The notes under the pieces: model-generated
Seen by the model: the letters and a program-made list of their open reading frames with translations, nothing else
What the model was told of the DNA's origin: nothing
Database searches by the model: none
In this document: positions 22,201 through 29,459 of the stretch, piece after piece
How the letters are laid out: each line of letters starts with the position of its first letter
Numbering within the stretch: the stretch's first letter is position 1
Translations under genes and position numbers: made by a program
NCBI GenBank assembly: GCA_013151645.1
Contig: JAADHU010000080.1
Location: 1-64,000 of the forward strand
Length of the DNA stretch: 64,000 nt
Direction: 5' to 3'
Origin: Gammaproteobacteria bacterium
GTDB lineage: Bacteria > Pseudomonadota > Gammaproteobacteria > Steroidobacterales > Woeseiaceae

Positions 22201-22284
22201 GTGCACGAGTTCCTCCGGTTGCGATGCACCGCGCAGAAAGGTGAAATTACTGAGGGCATGCAGTTCTGCATAAGTATCCGGCAT
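19204..22284 (-). CDS. dnaE2: Error-prone DNA polymerase III alpha subunit DnaE2 (ImuC)
   Basis: Translesion C-family polymerase that works with ImuA and ImuB in SOS mutagenesis. The true start is most likely ATG 22284 (MPDTYAELHALSNFTFLRGA), 4 bp after the imuB stop, giving 1026 residues; an in-frame start at 22365 would lie inside imuB. The N-terminus is the PHP domain (YSALAITDECSVSGIVRAH). The catalytic palm keeps the acidic motif PPDIDVDFEHERREEV. The C-terminal part has a helix-hairpin-helix and an OB fold (VKVAGIVITKQRPGTASGVTF). The REP array abuts the 3' end. Confidence 0.96.
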   Translation of the reverse strand: MPDTYAELHALSNFTFLRGASQPEELVHQAVELGYSALAITDECSVSGIVRAHMAAKAAGLEKLIIGAEFRLITGLKLIVLAQNHRGYTSLCQLITRGRQAAEKGHYVLTAADFEDALPECLVLWVPGNQLFLAAEDSWILDAFVQRLWIAVELLADGLHRQRLQRLYELGEVLRLPLVASGDVHMHCRARRALQDTLTAIREGLTLDQAGFSLYPNGERYLRSCETIASIYPPALLQETLRIAARIDFSLDELHYEYPHELVPEGETATTYLRKLSEQGMRKRWPDGVPEKVTGLVEHELKLIQELQYEAFFLTVYDIVAFARSEGILCQGRGSAANSAVCFCLGITEVDPGRMVTLVERFISKERNEPPDIDVDFEHERREEVIQYIYQKYGRDRAALAATVVSYRPRSALRDVGKALGLSGLQVDRLARSMQWWDGCDVDDSRVLEAGLDPDSPTIRRLLWLVRQLIGFPRHLSQHVGGFVIANGPLTELVPVENAAMKDRTVIQWEKNDLEDLGLLKVDVLGLGMLTAIRRSFDLIEAYSGRKYTLATVPAEDPRVYDMICDGDTMGVFQIESRAQMAMLPRLKPRCYYDLVIEVAIIRPGPIQGDMVHPYLRRRNGEEAVDYPSDDVRKVLQRTLGVPIFQEQVMQLAVVAAGFTPGEADQLRRAMAAWKRRGGLEPFEDKLIRGMRERGYEEEFARQIFRQIKGFGEYGFPESHAASFALLVYVSCWLKCHEPAAYTCALLNSQPMGFYSASQLTQDLRRHGGEVRAVGVNDSDWDSSLETDGNTQPALRLGLRQIKGLSESVGRCIEKKRADTPYSSVQELLERTGIKRRDLNALAASGALAALSGHRHKARWTVAGVEEPTRLFTSMDRYEATPMLRRPTEGQDIVADYKSVGLTLERHPLALVRQRLALQNYLPSEALKRLPKGSFVKVAGIVITKQRPGTASGVTFVTLEDESGHTNLIVWKKIAEEQRSVLLNARLMGVEGELQAEGKVIHVIARRLLDHSEMLGELLVHSRDFR

Positions 22285-22288
22285 AGCG

Positions 22289-23983
22289 TTAACCAAAGAT
22301 GCCGTGCAGATACCAGGATACTTTTTTTTCGCTGCGGTCCTGGTATATCCAGAGGTGCACGCCATTTACCGTCAATGCGATAAAGTAATCCCTCGCGATG
22401 CCATCTTCATCCCACCAGCCTGACTCCAGCCGTTCCGGTCCGTCCAGCAGCGTCAACGCACCCTGGTAAAGCGGCCGACTATCCTCACTTGCCAAGCGCT
22501 CCGGTTCCTTAAGCATCCATAACGGACGCCGCAACTTAAGCGACAGCGGCTGTTCATTGTCGCAAGTCATCGCCACAGTGCGACGAGGCGTTGCATCGGA
22601 CACGCTCACGGGATGCCATGCATACTGGGGGCGGTGTTCAGCGACCGTCGCAACCCCACGCACGCACGCATCGCCCATACGCGCATTCAGGCGCTCCACC
22701 AGGCAGGCAATCGACCCGTCACGAGGCTTTGTCGAGGCATCGAAAAGCAGACGGCCCGTTGCAGTGGATGACAACTGACCCACCTCAGCCCGCAAGCGAA
22801 TCGAGATCACGGCTTCCGGCAAGACCATGCGATCAAACTGGATGTCCAGCAACTCAAACCAGTGTTCTGCACTCCGTCCCGCCTGCACACTGCGCAACAC
22901 CCGGTGCGTTGTTGCAGCCCGTAAATGAAAAAAGCTGAACTGCACACGTTGTACCTGCATCTGCCGGCTCAATAAAAATTGTTCGAGTTCGTGTAAAAGT
23001 TGCCGGCAGACCTGCAGCAATAATTCACGGTCATCCTGTTCTTCATCGAGATCCTGCAAGGCACAAAATCGTTCTGCAGAACGATAACTCACACGCGGAT
23101 CCGGCAGCCGGCCCAGTGCCCGATCCAGCTGCAACAAATGAGTGGCACCAAAACGCCGCGCAAAACCGGCCCGTGGCAACCGCAAACAATCGCCCACACA
23201 GGTAATGCCCATGCCGCCAAGCGACTCAATGACAGCATCCGGCCAATCCAGACAATGAAGCGGCAATGCACTCAACGGCCGATTCAAGTGCACCGTGTCA
23301 TCAATGCAAACCTCACGACCCGCCCTCGCGAACCATCGCGATGCCAGTGGTGTCGGTGCAATCGCCAGCTGCGCGGTAAACCCCTGTTCGTCACAGCCAC
23401 GCGTAATGCGTCGCCGTAATGCCGCCATGCCCTCAAACAAGCGCAGACTGCCCGCAATCTCCAGCAACAATGTCGTCGTCGACTCAATGCAGACAAATGA
23501 CGTAAATTGTTCTGCCCAGCAAGCCAACCGCTTTAGCGCCCGCTTTTCTTCGTTCATATCCCGCATCTCAAGCTGCAAATCCGGCAATAACGACAATGCG
23601 GCATTGACCGACAACCCCACTCGTATACCGGCTGCTGTCGCTTTTTCATTGGCCAGCATGACGCGTCGTATGCCCTGCTCCTCCGCGAACACGGCTCGGG
23701 CGGTGCTTCGCTGCGGCTTACCCAGGGCCTCTAGCGGCAACGCCGGCAAATCAATACAAAGCCACAAACGTGCTTTGGTCGCCGCTCGTACCGGCATCCG
23801 GCGGGAGAGCGTCCCGGCATGTTCGGTCAGGGCAACATCCAGCGCCTGTAAAGGCGCTGGCTCAGACACCGGTAAAGCCAGCGACTGCTGTACCGGTTTA
23901 CGCGGCTCGGGCGCGTGCTTTATCGCAGGGGGAGTTGGAGTGGCAGCCCGCAAGACCGCAGAGGGTTTATCGGCCGTTGACAT
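22289..23983 (-). CDS. imuB: ImuB, Y-family polymerase-like SOS mutagenesis protein
   Basis: Scaffold protein of the ImuA-ImuB-DnaE2 mutasome, a catalytically inactive Y-family relative that binds the beta clamp. The likely start is ATG 23983, just inside the region after the imuA stop, with TGAGG upstream, giving 564 residues. A 60-70 residue Pro/Ala-rich N-terminal extension precedes the polymerase-like fold (LWLCIDLPALPLEAL). Further on are ASRWFARAGREVCIDD and the little-finger-like region. It ends KVSWYLHGIFG, a typical ImuB C-terminus. The next gene, dnaE2, begins 4 bp downstream. Confidence 0.92.
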   Translation of the reverse strand: MSTADKPSAVLRAATPTPPAIKHAPEPRKPVQQSLALPVSEPAPLQALDVALTEHAGTLSRRMPVRAATKARLWLCIDLPALPLEALGKPQRSTARAVFAEEQGIRRVMLANEKATAAGIRVGLSVNAALSLLPDLQLEMRDMNEEKRALKRLACWAEQFTSFVCIESTTTLLLEIAGSLRLFEGMAALRRRITRGCDEQGFTAQLAIAPTPLASRWFARAGREVCIDDTVHLNRPLSALPLHCLDWPDAVIESLGGMGITCVGDCLRLPRAGFARRFGATHLLQLDRALGRLPDPRVSYRSAERFCALQDLDEEQDDRELLLQVCRQLLHELEQFLLSRQMQVQRVQFSFFHLRAATTHRVLRSVQAGRSAEHWFELLDIQFDRMVLPEAVISIRLRAEVGQLSSTATGRLLFDASTKPRDGSIACLVERLNARMGDACVRGVATVAEHRPQYAWHPVSVSDATPRRTVAMTCDNEQPLSLKLRRPLWMLKEPERLASEDSRPLYQGALTLLDGPERLESGWWDEDGIARDYFIALTVNGVHLWIYQDRSEKKVSWYLHGIFG

Positions 23984-23993
23984 GGACCAAGCC

Positions 23994-24647
23994 TCAGGAG
24001 GCTGCGTCACCGTGCAATATATTGCGCAGCGTCGCAGGGCGACTGCCGCGGTTTTTGAGAATACTGAACTCCGTGCCATCACGACCTGTGCTAAGCAGAA
24101 TACGTAACGCGGCCGCCGAAGATTGTGAACGTGCACTCAGCGGACGAAAAGCAATCGCCCAACTGCCACCCTTCTCTGCCGCCAGTTGCAAACGCCGGCT
24201 GGCCGCAACAGAAAGCACCTCAGACCATAAAAGCACAGCGGCACAGTTGCCTGACGATAAGGCCTGCTCTGCGGCCCACAAAACCTCTTGTGCATCCCTG
24301 GGACGCACAATCAGTACGCGTGAAAGCTCAACCCCCCATTGCACCAGGGCCGGGGGATAAGGCTGAAAGGGAGGTGCAATCCAGGCGAGCCAACCGGTCG
24401 ATTCCGGATCATGGTCATGGTCGGACTGACTCAGGCGCGCCAGCGCTGGCATCAGGAGTTTGAGTTCGCCCGCGCCGTAATGCTCCAGCAGAATTTCCGT
24501 TAAAGCATGTTGTGGCCAGCCGCCACCGGGTAAATGCCGATCCAGTCCGGGATAACCGCTCGGCAAACCCTGCAATCCTGACGCCGCCGAACGTCCTCGC
24601 CAGAGCCGTGGATTGTTGTGTAACAATTTCTCCAGTGCATCATCCAC
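23994..24647 (-). CDS. imuA: ImuA, RecA/SulA-like SOS mutagenesis protein
   Basis: First protein of the ImuA-ImuB-DnaE2 translesion cassette. The 217-residue protein starts LHNNPRLWRGRS and has GYPGLDRHLPGGGWPQHALTE, the usual ImuA opening that resembles the RecA core but lacks a full Walker A motif. The mid-region LIVRPRDAQEVLWAAEQAL is also typical. The gene is followed by imuB with a 10-bp gap. It sits 181 bp downstream of lexA in the same orientation. I see no separate LexA box in that gap, so it is probably transcribed from the lexA promoter. Confidence 0.9.
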   Translation of the reverse strand: MDDALEKLLHNNPRLWRGRSAASGLQGLPSGYPGLDRHLPGGGWPQHALTEILLEHYGAGELKLLMPALARLSQSDHDHDPESTGWLAWIAPPFQPYPPALVQWGVELSRVLIVRPRDAQEVLWAAEQALSSGNCAAVLLWSEVLSVAASRRLQLAAEKGGSWAIAFRPLSARSQSSAAALRILLSTGRDGTEFSILKNRGSRPATLRNILHGDAAS

Positions 24648-24667
24648 AGCTCGCTTATCAAACCCTG

Positions 24668-24829
24668 GCCCGGACTATTCGTGAATTGCCGTGATGATTG
24701 GGCAGAGAATTGTTTGCACCGGGGATTTTCCGACCGAGCGGAATACCCGGTGTATTGCCGAGGAAGAAAGATTCCCTGTGCAAACAAGGATCAAGCAAGG
24801 GCGCGAGCATATTCATGAATAGTCCGGGC
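24668..24829. repeat. MITE-like element with 19-bp terminal inverted repeats
   Basis: The lexA-imuA spacer is almost filled by a 162-bp block. Its ends are inverted copies: GCCCGGACTATTCGTGAAT at 24668-24686 and ATTCATGAATAGTCCGGGC at 24811-24829, with one mismatch in 19. Inside are two more nested inverted pairs: TTGTTTGCA (24710-24718) with TGCAAACAA (24779-24787), and CACCGGG (24717-24723) with CCCGGTG (24746-24752). It has no coding potential. The right end touches the lexA stop codon. No clear target duplication is visible. It could be a short non-autonomous element or a structured RNA. Confidence 0.65.
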
Positions 24830-25446
24830 TAATGCAGCGACATGCCATCACGAATAACGCCCACCACGACCCCCTCAATCACCATCGACTGCGACGTCAG
24901 ATCGACCTCGATCGGCTCGAAATCCTCGTTCTCCGGCAATAACCAGACGACAGAGCCCTCCTGCCGATAGCGTTTTACCGTGACCTCATCGTCGAGTCTC
25001 GCCACGATAATCTGCCGACTGCGAACCTCGGGTGTTCGATGAACGGCCACCAGATCGCCATCCAGGATGCCGACGTTCTTCATACTCATCCCGGCCACGC
25101 GCAACAGGTAATGCGGCTTGGGGCGGAATAAGCTCGGATCAATTCGGTAATGCGCCTCGATGTGCTCCTCGGCCAGGATAGGGCTGCCAGCCGCCACTCT
25201 GCCCACCAGGGGCAAACCCATCTGTTCCCGCAGCGAATCCTTCAGTTGAATGCCACGTGAAGCACCCGGAATGAGCTCCAGCACACCCTTCTTTTGCAAT
25301 GCCCGCAAATGATCCTCCGCTGCATTGGCGGATTTAAAACCCAGCTCCCGGGCAATCTCCGCACGCGTGGGGGGCATGCCGTATTCGGCAATAAAGTCTT
25401 GAATTAACGTAAGAATTTCGGCTTGTCGGGGGGTCAGTCTGCGCAT
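24829..25446 (-). CDS. lexA: LexA repressor
   Basis: SOS repressor that cleaves itself when RecA is activated. I place the start at ATG 25446 ([12 protein letters not shown]), because the upstream in-frame ATG at 25467 lies inside the second LexA box; this gives 205 residues, close to E. coli LexA. The winged helix includes [25 protein letters not shown]. The Ala-Gly cleavage site is in GRVAAGSP, and the catalytic Ser and Lys are in AGMSMKN and VTVKRY-type context (residues [10 protein letters not shown]). It heads an operon with imuA-imuB-dnaE2 and is autoregulated. Confidence 0.97.
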   Translation of the reverse strand: MRRLTPRQAEILTLIQDFIAEYGMPPTRAEIARELGFKSANAAEDHLRALQKKGVLELIPGASRGIQLKDSLREQMGLPLVGRVAAGSPILAEEHIEAHYRIDPSLFRPKPHYLLRVAGMSMKNVGILDGDLVAVHRTPEVRSRQIIVARLDDEVTVKRYRQEGSVVWLLPENEDFEPIEVDLTSQSMVIEGVVVGVIRDGMSLH

Positions 25447-25455
25447 GATATTTAC

Positions 25456-25510
25456 CTGTATAAGCATCCAGTTACTGTAATCTTATACAGGTAAATATTG
25501 CATTTGTAAA
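25456..25510 (-). promoter_or_regulatory. lexA promoter with two LexA boxes
   Basis: On the minus strand a -35 TTTACA (plus 25505-25510) and a -10 TATAAG (plus 25482-25487) are 17 bp apart. A perfect LexA box, CTGT-N8-ACAG, covers 25475-25490 and overlaps the -10. A second, weaker box (CTGT-N8-CCAG read on the plus strand) covers 25456-25471 next to the start. Two tandem boxes, with the start-proximal one weaker, is the same layout as E. coli lexA. It implies SOS control of lexA and, by read-through, of imuA-imuB-dnaE2. Confidence 0.92.
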
Positions 25511-25698
25511 TACGCCCCAACAACCCTCCCGACAAGCACCTCATTGCCAACAAAATATCCGTCGGCCAAAGACCGGATCGATATGAGTCACGACAGTTTT
25601 GAAAATCAGTGGCGGGTACAACCCGGCCACTGCCGTTTCGATCAAACCCACGACATGTCTTGGAAAAGAGACAAATGTAAATAAAATCAATGTTTTCG

Positions 25699-25727
25699 TT
25701 GAAGATGTCAGCGTATTAGGAAATAAT
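25699..25727 (+). promoter_or_regulatory. Promoter of the Lpp-like lipoprotein gene
   Basis: A -35 TTGAAG (25699-25704) and a -10 AATAAT (25722-25727) are separated by 17 bp, which predicts a start near 25734 and a leader of about 32 nt to ATG 25766. The rest of the 25511-25698 spacer is AT-rich and holds a possible 33-codon frame at 25583-25684 with no supporting evidence. Confidence 0.6.
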
Positions 25728-25765
25728 GCGTCTGCAGAATTATCCCAACAAAGGAATTTTTGAAA

Positions 25766-26068
25766 ATGATTAAGAATGTACTGAAAGTGAGCGCGATCCT
25801 GCTGATCTTCGGTCTTGCCTCAGGTTGCGCAAGCCAGGACGCGATTGATCGTGCACAGGCAACCGCAGACAGTGCAGCAAGAGATGCCGCCGCAGCCAAA
25901 TCAGCTGCCGAAGCTGCTCGGGCTGCAGCCGACAGTGCTGCTCAGACAGCATCAGCAGCACAAAGCACAGCCGACCAGGCTCTGTCAGCCGCGACAGAAG
26001 CACAAAGTTGCTGTGATGCGAACCGTGATCGTCTGGAACGGATGTTCCAGAAATCAATGCAAAAGTAG
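25766..26068 (+). CDS. Lpp/OprI-like alanine-zipper lipoprotein
   Basis: A 100-residue outer-membrane lipoprotein of the Lpp/OprI type. The signal peptide ends in the lipobox LASGC, and lipidation is at Cys of GCASQ. The mature part is an Ala-rich heptad coiled coil (about 60 residues). The C-terminus ANRDRLERMFQKSMQK ends in Lys, the residue that is joined to peptidoglycan in E. coli Lpp. It has an unusual adjacent Cys pair (EAQSCCDANRD) near the C-terminus. The start is ATG 25766 with AAGGA upstream. A strong terminator follows. The convergent neighbour is an L,D-transpeptidase, the enzyme type that makes the Lpp-peptidoglycan bond. Confidence 0.88.
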   Translation: MIKNVLKVSAILLIFGLASGCASQDAIDRAQATADSAARDAAAAKSAAEAARAAADSAAQTASAAQSTADQALSAATEAQSCCDANRDRLERMFQKSMQK

Positions 26069-26085
26069 TCTCAAACTACCAAGAG

Positions 26086-27108
26086 CTAATCAAACGCCGC
26101 GCTTGTCGCGGCGTTTTTTATGGCCTGCCCGACCGGTGTCGGGATACCCGTCGAATGCCGCAACAACCTTTCCGCGGTTGCCCAGTCGAGTTCTGCCTGT
26201 CGTGAACGGGTTGCTGCAACAAATTGCTCAGTCAGCTGCGTCATGCTGTCTTTCACGAGCACGGCATCCTCCGCCGGTGGCTCGTTTGCCGGCTCAGCGT
26301 CCGGCGACTCGACGGATACGGCGACCACGGGCGGTGCAACCTCAAGCGCACGATGCACCTCCAGGATCAACTGATCGCCATCCCAGCCCATTTTGAGCGG
26401 TTCATTGATGATGCGAACGGGCGTATTGACGTCCACTTCTTCAAACAAAAAACCAATGTCTTCCGGCAACATCCGAATACAGCCGTGTGACACACGCATA
26501 CCGACCCCGGCGGGACGATTGGTACTGTGAATCAGGTAACCGGGTAAACCGAGGCGCATCGCATATGCCCCGAGCGGATTTTCAGGCCCCGGCGGCACGA
26601 TTCGCGGCAGCGGATCCCCCTCCGCCGCATGTTCCGCGCGCACCGATGCCGGTGGATACCAGGCAGGGTTACGAACTTTGGAAATAATCCGCGTGCGGCC
26701 CAGTGGCGTCTCCCAGTCCATGCGACCGATACTGATGGGATAGGTCATGACCACTCCCAATTCGTCGCCCGCCGGTTCCGGATAATAATAAATACGGTAT
26801 TCGGCAAGGTTCAGAATGACGCCACGTCGCGGCCCTGGTGGCAGAATATAGCGGGTGGGCAGCACGACGTCCGTGCCTTCGCCGGGCAGCCAGCTATCGA
26901 CGTCGGGATTGGCACGAATAATTTCTTCATACCCCAGGCCATGGCGGCGGGCAATATCGACCAGTGTATCGTCCTGACGAGCCTGAATAACGGTGATCGC
27001 GCCCACGACGTCATTGCCGGCCGGCGGCAATTGGAATACCTCAGCGCAGGCGATCGTCGGCAGCAATACGGCGACGGCCATTGAAAATACAGATTGTCGA
27101 AAATTCAC
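26086..27108 (-). CDS. L,D-transpeptidase (YkuD domain) with LysM
   Basis: Periplasmic enzyme of the ErfK/YbiS/YcfS type. The 340-residue protein has a signal peptide (ends near IACAEVF), a LysM domain (about 40-88, DTLVDIARRHGLGYEEIIRA) and a YkuD domain with the catalytic motif: HSTN near residue 193 and SHGCIRM, with the nucleophile Cys near residue 210. The C-terminal 100 residues are an Ala/Glu-rich tail. Enzymes of this type attach Lpp to peptidoglycan or form 3-3 crosslinks. The Lpp-like gene lies opposite, convergent, and its terminator overlaps this gene's end. It overlaps the upstream GST gene by 4 nt. Confidence 0.93.
   Translation of the reverse strand: MNFRQSVFSMAVAVLLPTIACAEVFQLPPAGNDVVGAITVIQARQDDTLVDIARRHGLGYEEIIRANPDVDSWLPGEGTDVVLPTRYILPPGPRRGVILNLAEYRIYYYPEPAGDELGVVMTYPISIGRMDWETPLGRTRIISKVRNPAWYPPASVRAEHAAEGDPLPRIVPPGPENPLGAYAMRLGLPGYLIHSTNRPAGVGMRVSHGCIRMLPEDIGFLFEEVDVNTPVRIINEPLKMGWDGDQLILEVHRALEVAPPVVAVSVESPDAEPANEPPAEDAVLVKDSMTQLTEQFVAATRSRQAELDWATAERLLRHSTGIPTPVGQAIKNAATSAAFD
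26093..26120. terminator. Rho-independent terminator of the Lpp-like gene, inside the convergent gene's end
   Basis: A 9-bp GC-rich stem (AACGCCGCG / CGCGGCGTT) with a 5-nt loop is followed by a T-run on the plus strand, 24 bp after the lipoprotein stop. On the minus strand the same bases encode the last residues of the L,D-transpeptidase (KNAATSAAFD), so the hairpin is also coding sequence. An A-run preceding it on the plus strand is short, so termination in the minus direction would be weaker. Confidence 0.88.
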
Positions 27109-27761
27109 TGTCCTGCCTCGTCCTGATCCACTACCTCAATCTCTGACTCCGCCGCGGCCAACCAGTTCTGTAAAGCGGGACTTTCAAGGAGTCGCGCCGG
27201 GTAGGCGGTAGCGGATGCCGGCAAATTGATCCCGTAGGTGCGAAATCGCAATACCACCGGCGCGAACATCGCATCCGCAATGCAAAATCGGCCGAAAAGC
27301 CAGTCCCCCTCGTCCCCGTAACGTCGACGACAGTCAGACCAGATCGCGAATACGCGGTCTATGTCAGCGACCACATCGTCCGCAAGCGTTACTTTACGGC
27401 CCATCGCACGGCAGTTCATTGGCATTGCATCACGCAACGCGAAAAAACCCGCATGCATTTCCGCACTGATTGAGCGTGCATGTGCCCGGGCAACAGAGTC
27501 CTCAGGCCACAGCAATGTGTCCGGCCAGCGTTCCGCGAGCGTTTCTCCGATCGCCAGGGTATCCCAGACAGGCTGCTCATCGAGCATCAACACCGGCACT
27601 TTGGCCGCCGCCGAGAAAGCCGTTATCTGCGCGGCAAATTCCGGGGTATCGAGACAGATACGGTGTTCTTCGAAATCGATATCGCTTTCCGCCAGCATCA
27701 GCCATGCGCGCAGCGACCAGGATGAGTAGTTCTTGTTGCCTATGACGAGCTTGGGTTTCAT
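27105..27761 (-). CDS. Glutathione S-transferase family protein
   Basis: Cytosolic GST-fold protein; substrate unknown. I choose ATG 27761 (MKPKLVIGNKNYSSWSLRAW), because the GST fold starts there; an upstream in-frame start at 27854 would add an unrelated 31-residue tail. The length is then 218 residues. The N-terminal thioredoxin-like domain has the Ser-rich NYSSWSLR motif in place of a Tyr, and VPVLMLDEQPVWDTLAIGE is the cis-Pro and glutathione-binding region. The C-terminal domain is all helical. The gene overlaps the L,D-transpeptidase start by 4 nt, but a functional link is not evident. Confidence 0.9.
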   Translation of the reverse strand: MKPKLVIGNKNYSSWSLRAWLMLAESDIDFEEHRICLDTPEFAAQITAFSAAAKVPVLMLDEQPVWDTLAIGETLAERWPDTLLWPEDSVARAHARSISAEMHAGFFALRDAMPMNCRAMGRKVTLADDVVADIDRVFAIWSDCRRRYGDEGDWLFGRFCIADAMFAPVVLRFRTYGINLPASATAYPARLLESPALQNWLAAAESEIEVVDQDEAGQ

Positions 27762-27913
27762 ACCGGAAATTCGCGTTAGTTTGCCTGTAGTATGACCTAT
27801 GATAATGCATATCGAGCGGTTATTTTCACCTGCCTGACAGGCTGATGCAGCCAATTGACCGTGGCAACGGCGGCCGGTAGCCTTACTGTTATCCGTTCAC
27901 TGCGAGTCTTACC

Positions 27914-28456
27914 ATGCCCCTGCGCATCTCACTGGATCTTACCGACCGGGACCTGATGTTTTTCCGTAACGCGTTGCAGCGATCCCGCCGTGCAATGCAA
28001 CACGCCGACGAAGAAGAAATTTTCGATGCCATTAGCATGGTGATTGCCGATATAAAGCAAACCGGACCACTACCGGATTTTATAAACCGTCGCCTTCCCG
28101 ATATCGAAGCCCTGACAATAATGTTTCACGATGAGGAGTGGCAGTTGCCACGAGCGGATCGTGAGCAATTGCTGGCTACCTTTATCTACTTCGGCGATCC
28201 CGAAGACCTGATACCCGATAACATTCCGGGCATCGGTTATCTGGACGATGTGATCATGATTGAACTGCTGCTGCGCGAGATGTGCCACGTTCGCGATGCC
28301 TACGAAGATTTTTGTTCCTTCAGGCGCGACTACGACGGCAACGATCGCGACAATCGGCAAGTGCACATTGCAAGCCGGCGCAAGCAGCTGCATGCAAGAA
28401 TGAGACGACGCAAAGCGGCTGACAAGAAACTGCAAAAACAAGCCTCGGTCTGGTAG
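27914..28456 (+). CDS. YkvA-like DUF1232 domain protein
   Basis: A 180-residue protein with a central DUF1232 (YkvA) motif: TFIYFGDPEDLIPDNIPGIG followed by LDDVIMIELLLRE. This short domain is often membrane-adjacent and has no assigned function. The N-terminus is a helical region of about 85 residues (LDLTDRDLMFFRNALQRSRR), and the C-terminus is strongly basic (RRKQLHARMRRRKAADKK), so nucleic acid binding is possible but unproven. It is transcribed alone and converges on fabH, 34 bp away. Confidence 0.75.
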   Translation: MPLRISLDLTDRDLMFFRNALQRSRRAMQHADEEEIFDAISMVIADIKQTGPLPDFINRRLPDIEALTIMFHDEEWQLPRADREQLLATFIYFGDPEDLIPDNIPGIGYLDDVIMIELLLREMCHVRDAYEDFCSFRRDYDGNDRDNRQVHIASRRKQLHARMRRRKAADKKLQKQASVW

Positions 28457-28490
28457 GACGACTTTTTTCGTTGACGTTATTCTTCGGGTC

Positions 28491-29459
28491 TTAGTAGCGC
28501 AGGAGTACTGAGCCCCACGTAAACCCTCCGCCGAATGCTTCCAGCAAAATGAGTTGCCCGCGTTGAATGCGACCATCGCGAACGCCGACATCCAGGGCCA
28601 TCGGTACTGATGCGGCGGACGTATTGCCATGGTCCTGCACGGTGAGAATGACTTTTTCCATCGGCAGACCCAATCGTTTCGCGGTCGCCTGAATGATGCG
28701 TAGATTGGCCTGATGGGGTATCAGCCAATCCAGATCCTCTTTGTCAATTCCATTTGCTTCCAGTGCCTGTTGAGCGACTTTGCCGAGCGTCCTGACGGCA
28801 ACCTTGAATACCTCATTGCCCTTCATCAGAATTTTCGAATCACCGACACCTGCTTTATGAAGATCTTTGGACGCACCAACCGGGTAATACAACAAATCCT
28901 TGTATTGCCCGTCAGCACCCAAATGGCAGGAAAGGATGCCCGGTTCTGCAGACGGTTTGACAATGACCGCACCCGCGCCGTCGCCGAACAGCACGCAGGT
29001 TGTTCTATCGGTCCAGTCGATCAACTTGGTAATAATTTCCGCGCCGATAACCAGCGCACATTTGGTATCGCCGGCGCGAATAAATTTGTCCGTCGTCGTC
29101 AGCGCATAGAGGAAGCCGGTGCACGCCGCTTCGATACTGAATGCGGGACAACCATGAATGCCGAGACGATGTTGTACGAGCGTCGCGACATTCGGAAATA
29201 TCAGGTCAGGTGATGTCGTGCCGACGACGATGAGATCGATGTCATCGGGCGTTACGCCGGCATCTTCCATCGCTATCCTGGCCGCCTCAACACAAAGATC
29301 GGAAGTCGTCTGATCGTCGGCAGCAACGTGACGTCGTTCGACACCGGTTCTTGTACGAATCCACTCGTCGGTGGTGTCGACCATTTTTTCGAGATCCGCA
29401 TTTGTCAGGATGCGTTCGGGCAAATAGCGGCCGGTTCCAGCAATTTTCGAATAGATCAT
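28491..29459 (-). CDS. fabH: 3-oxoacyl-ACP synthase III FabH
   Basis: Starts fatty acid chains by condensing acetyl-CoA with malonyl-ACP. The 322-residue protein has the catalytic Cys in AACTGFLYAL, His in WLIPHQANLR and Asn in QDHGNTSAASVP, so the C-H-N triad is complete. It overlaps the plsX end by 4 nt and is the last gene of the yceD-rpmF-plsX-fabH unit, as in E. coli. Elsewhere the order continues fabD-fabG-acpP, but here fabH converges with the YkvA-like gene, so that part is separate. Confidence 0.97.
   Translation of the reverse strand: MIYSKIAGTGRYLPERILTNADLEKMVDTTDEWIRTRTGVERRHVAADDQTTSDLCVEAARIAMEDAGVTPDDIDLIVVGTTSPDLIFPNVATLVQHRLGIHGCPAFSIEAACTGFLYALTTTDKFIRAGDTKCALVIGAEIITKLIDWTDRTTCVLFGDGAGAVIVKPSAEPGILSCHLGADGQYKDLLYYPVGASKDLHKAGVGDSKILMKGNEVFKVAVRTLGKVAQQALEANGIDKEDLDWLIPHQANLRIIQATAKRLGLPMEKVILTVQDHGNTSAASVPMALDVGVRDGRIQRGQLILLEAFGGGFTWGSVLLRY

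Noticed and set aside
24829-25467. lexA start at ATG 25467
   Set aside because: It lies inside the second LexA box; ATG 25446 matches the E. coli LexA N-terminus and has AGG upstream.
25583-25684. A 33-codon frame upstream of the Lpp-like gene
   Set aside because: A GGAT lies 8 nt before its ATG but nothing else supports it: no family, no conservation data, and it overlaps the region needed for the lexA and lpp promoters.
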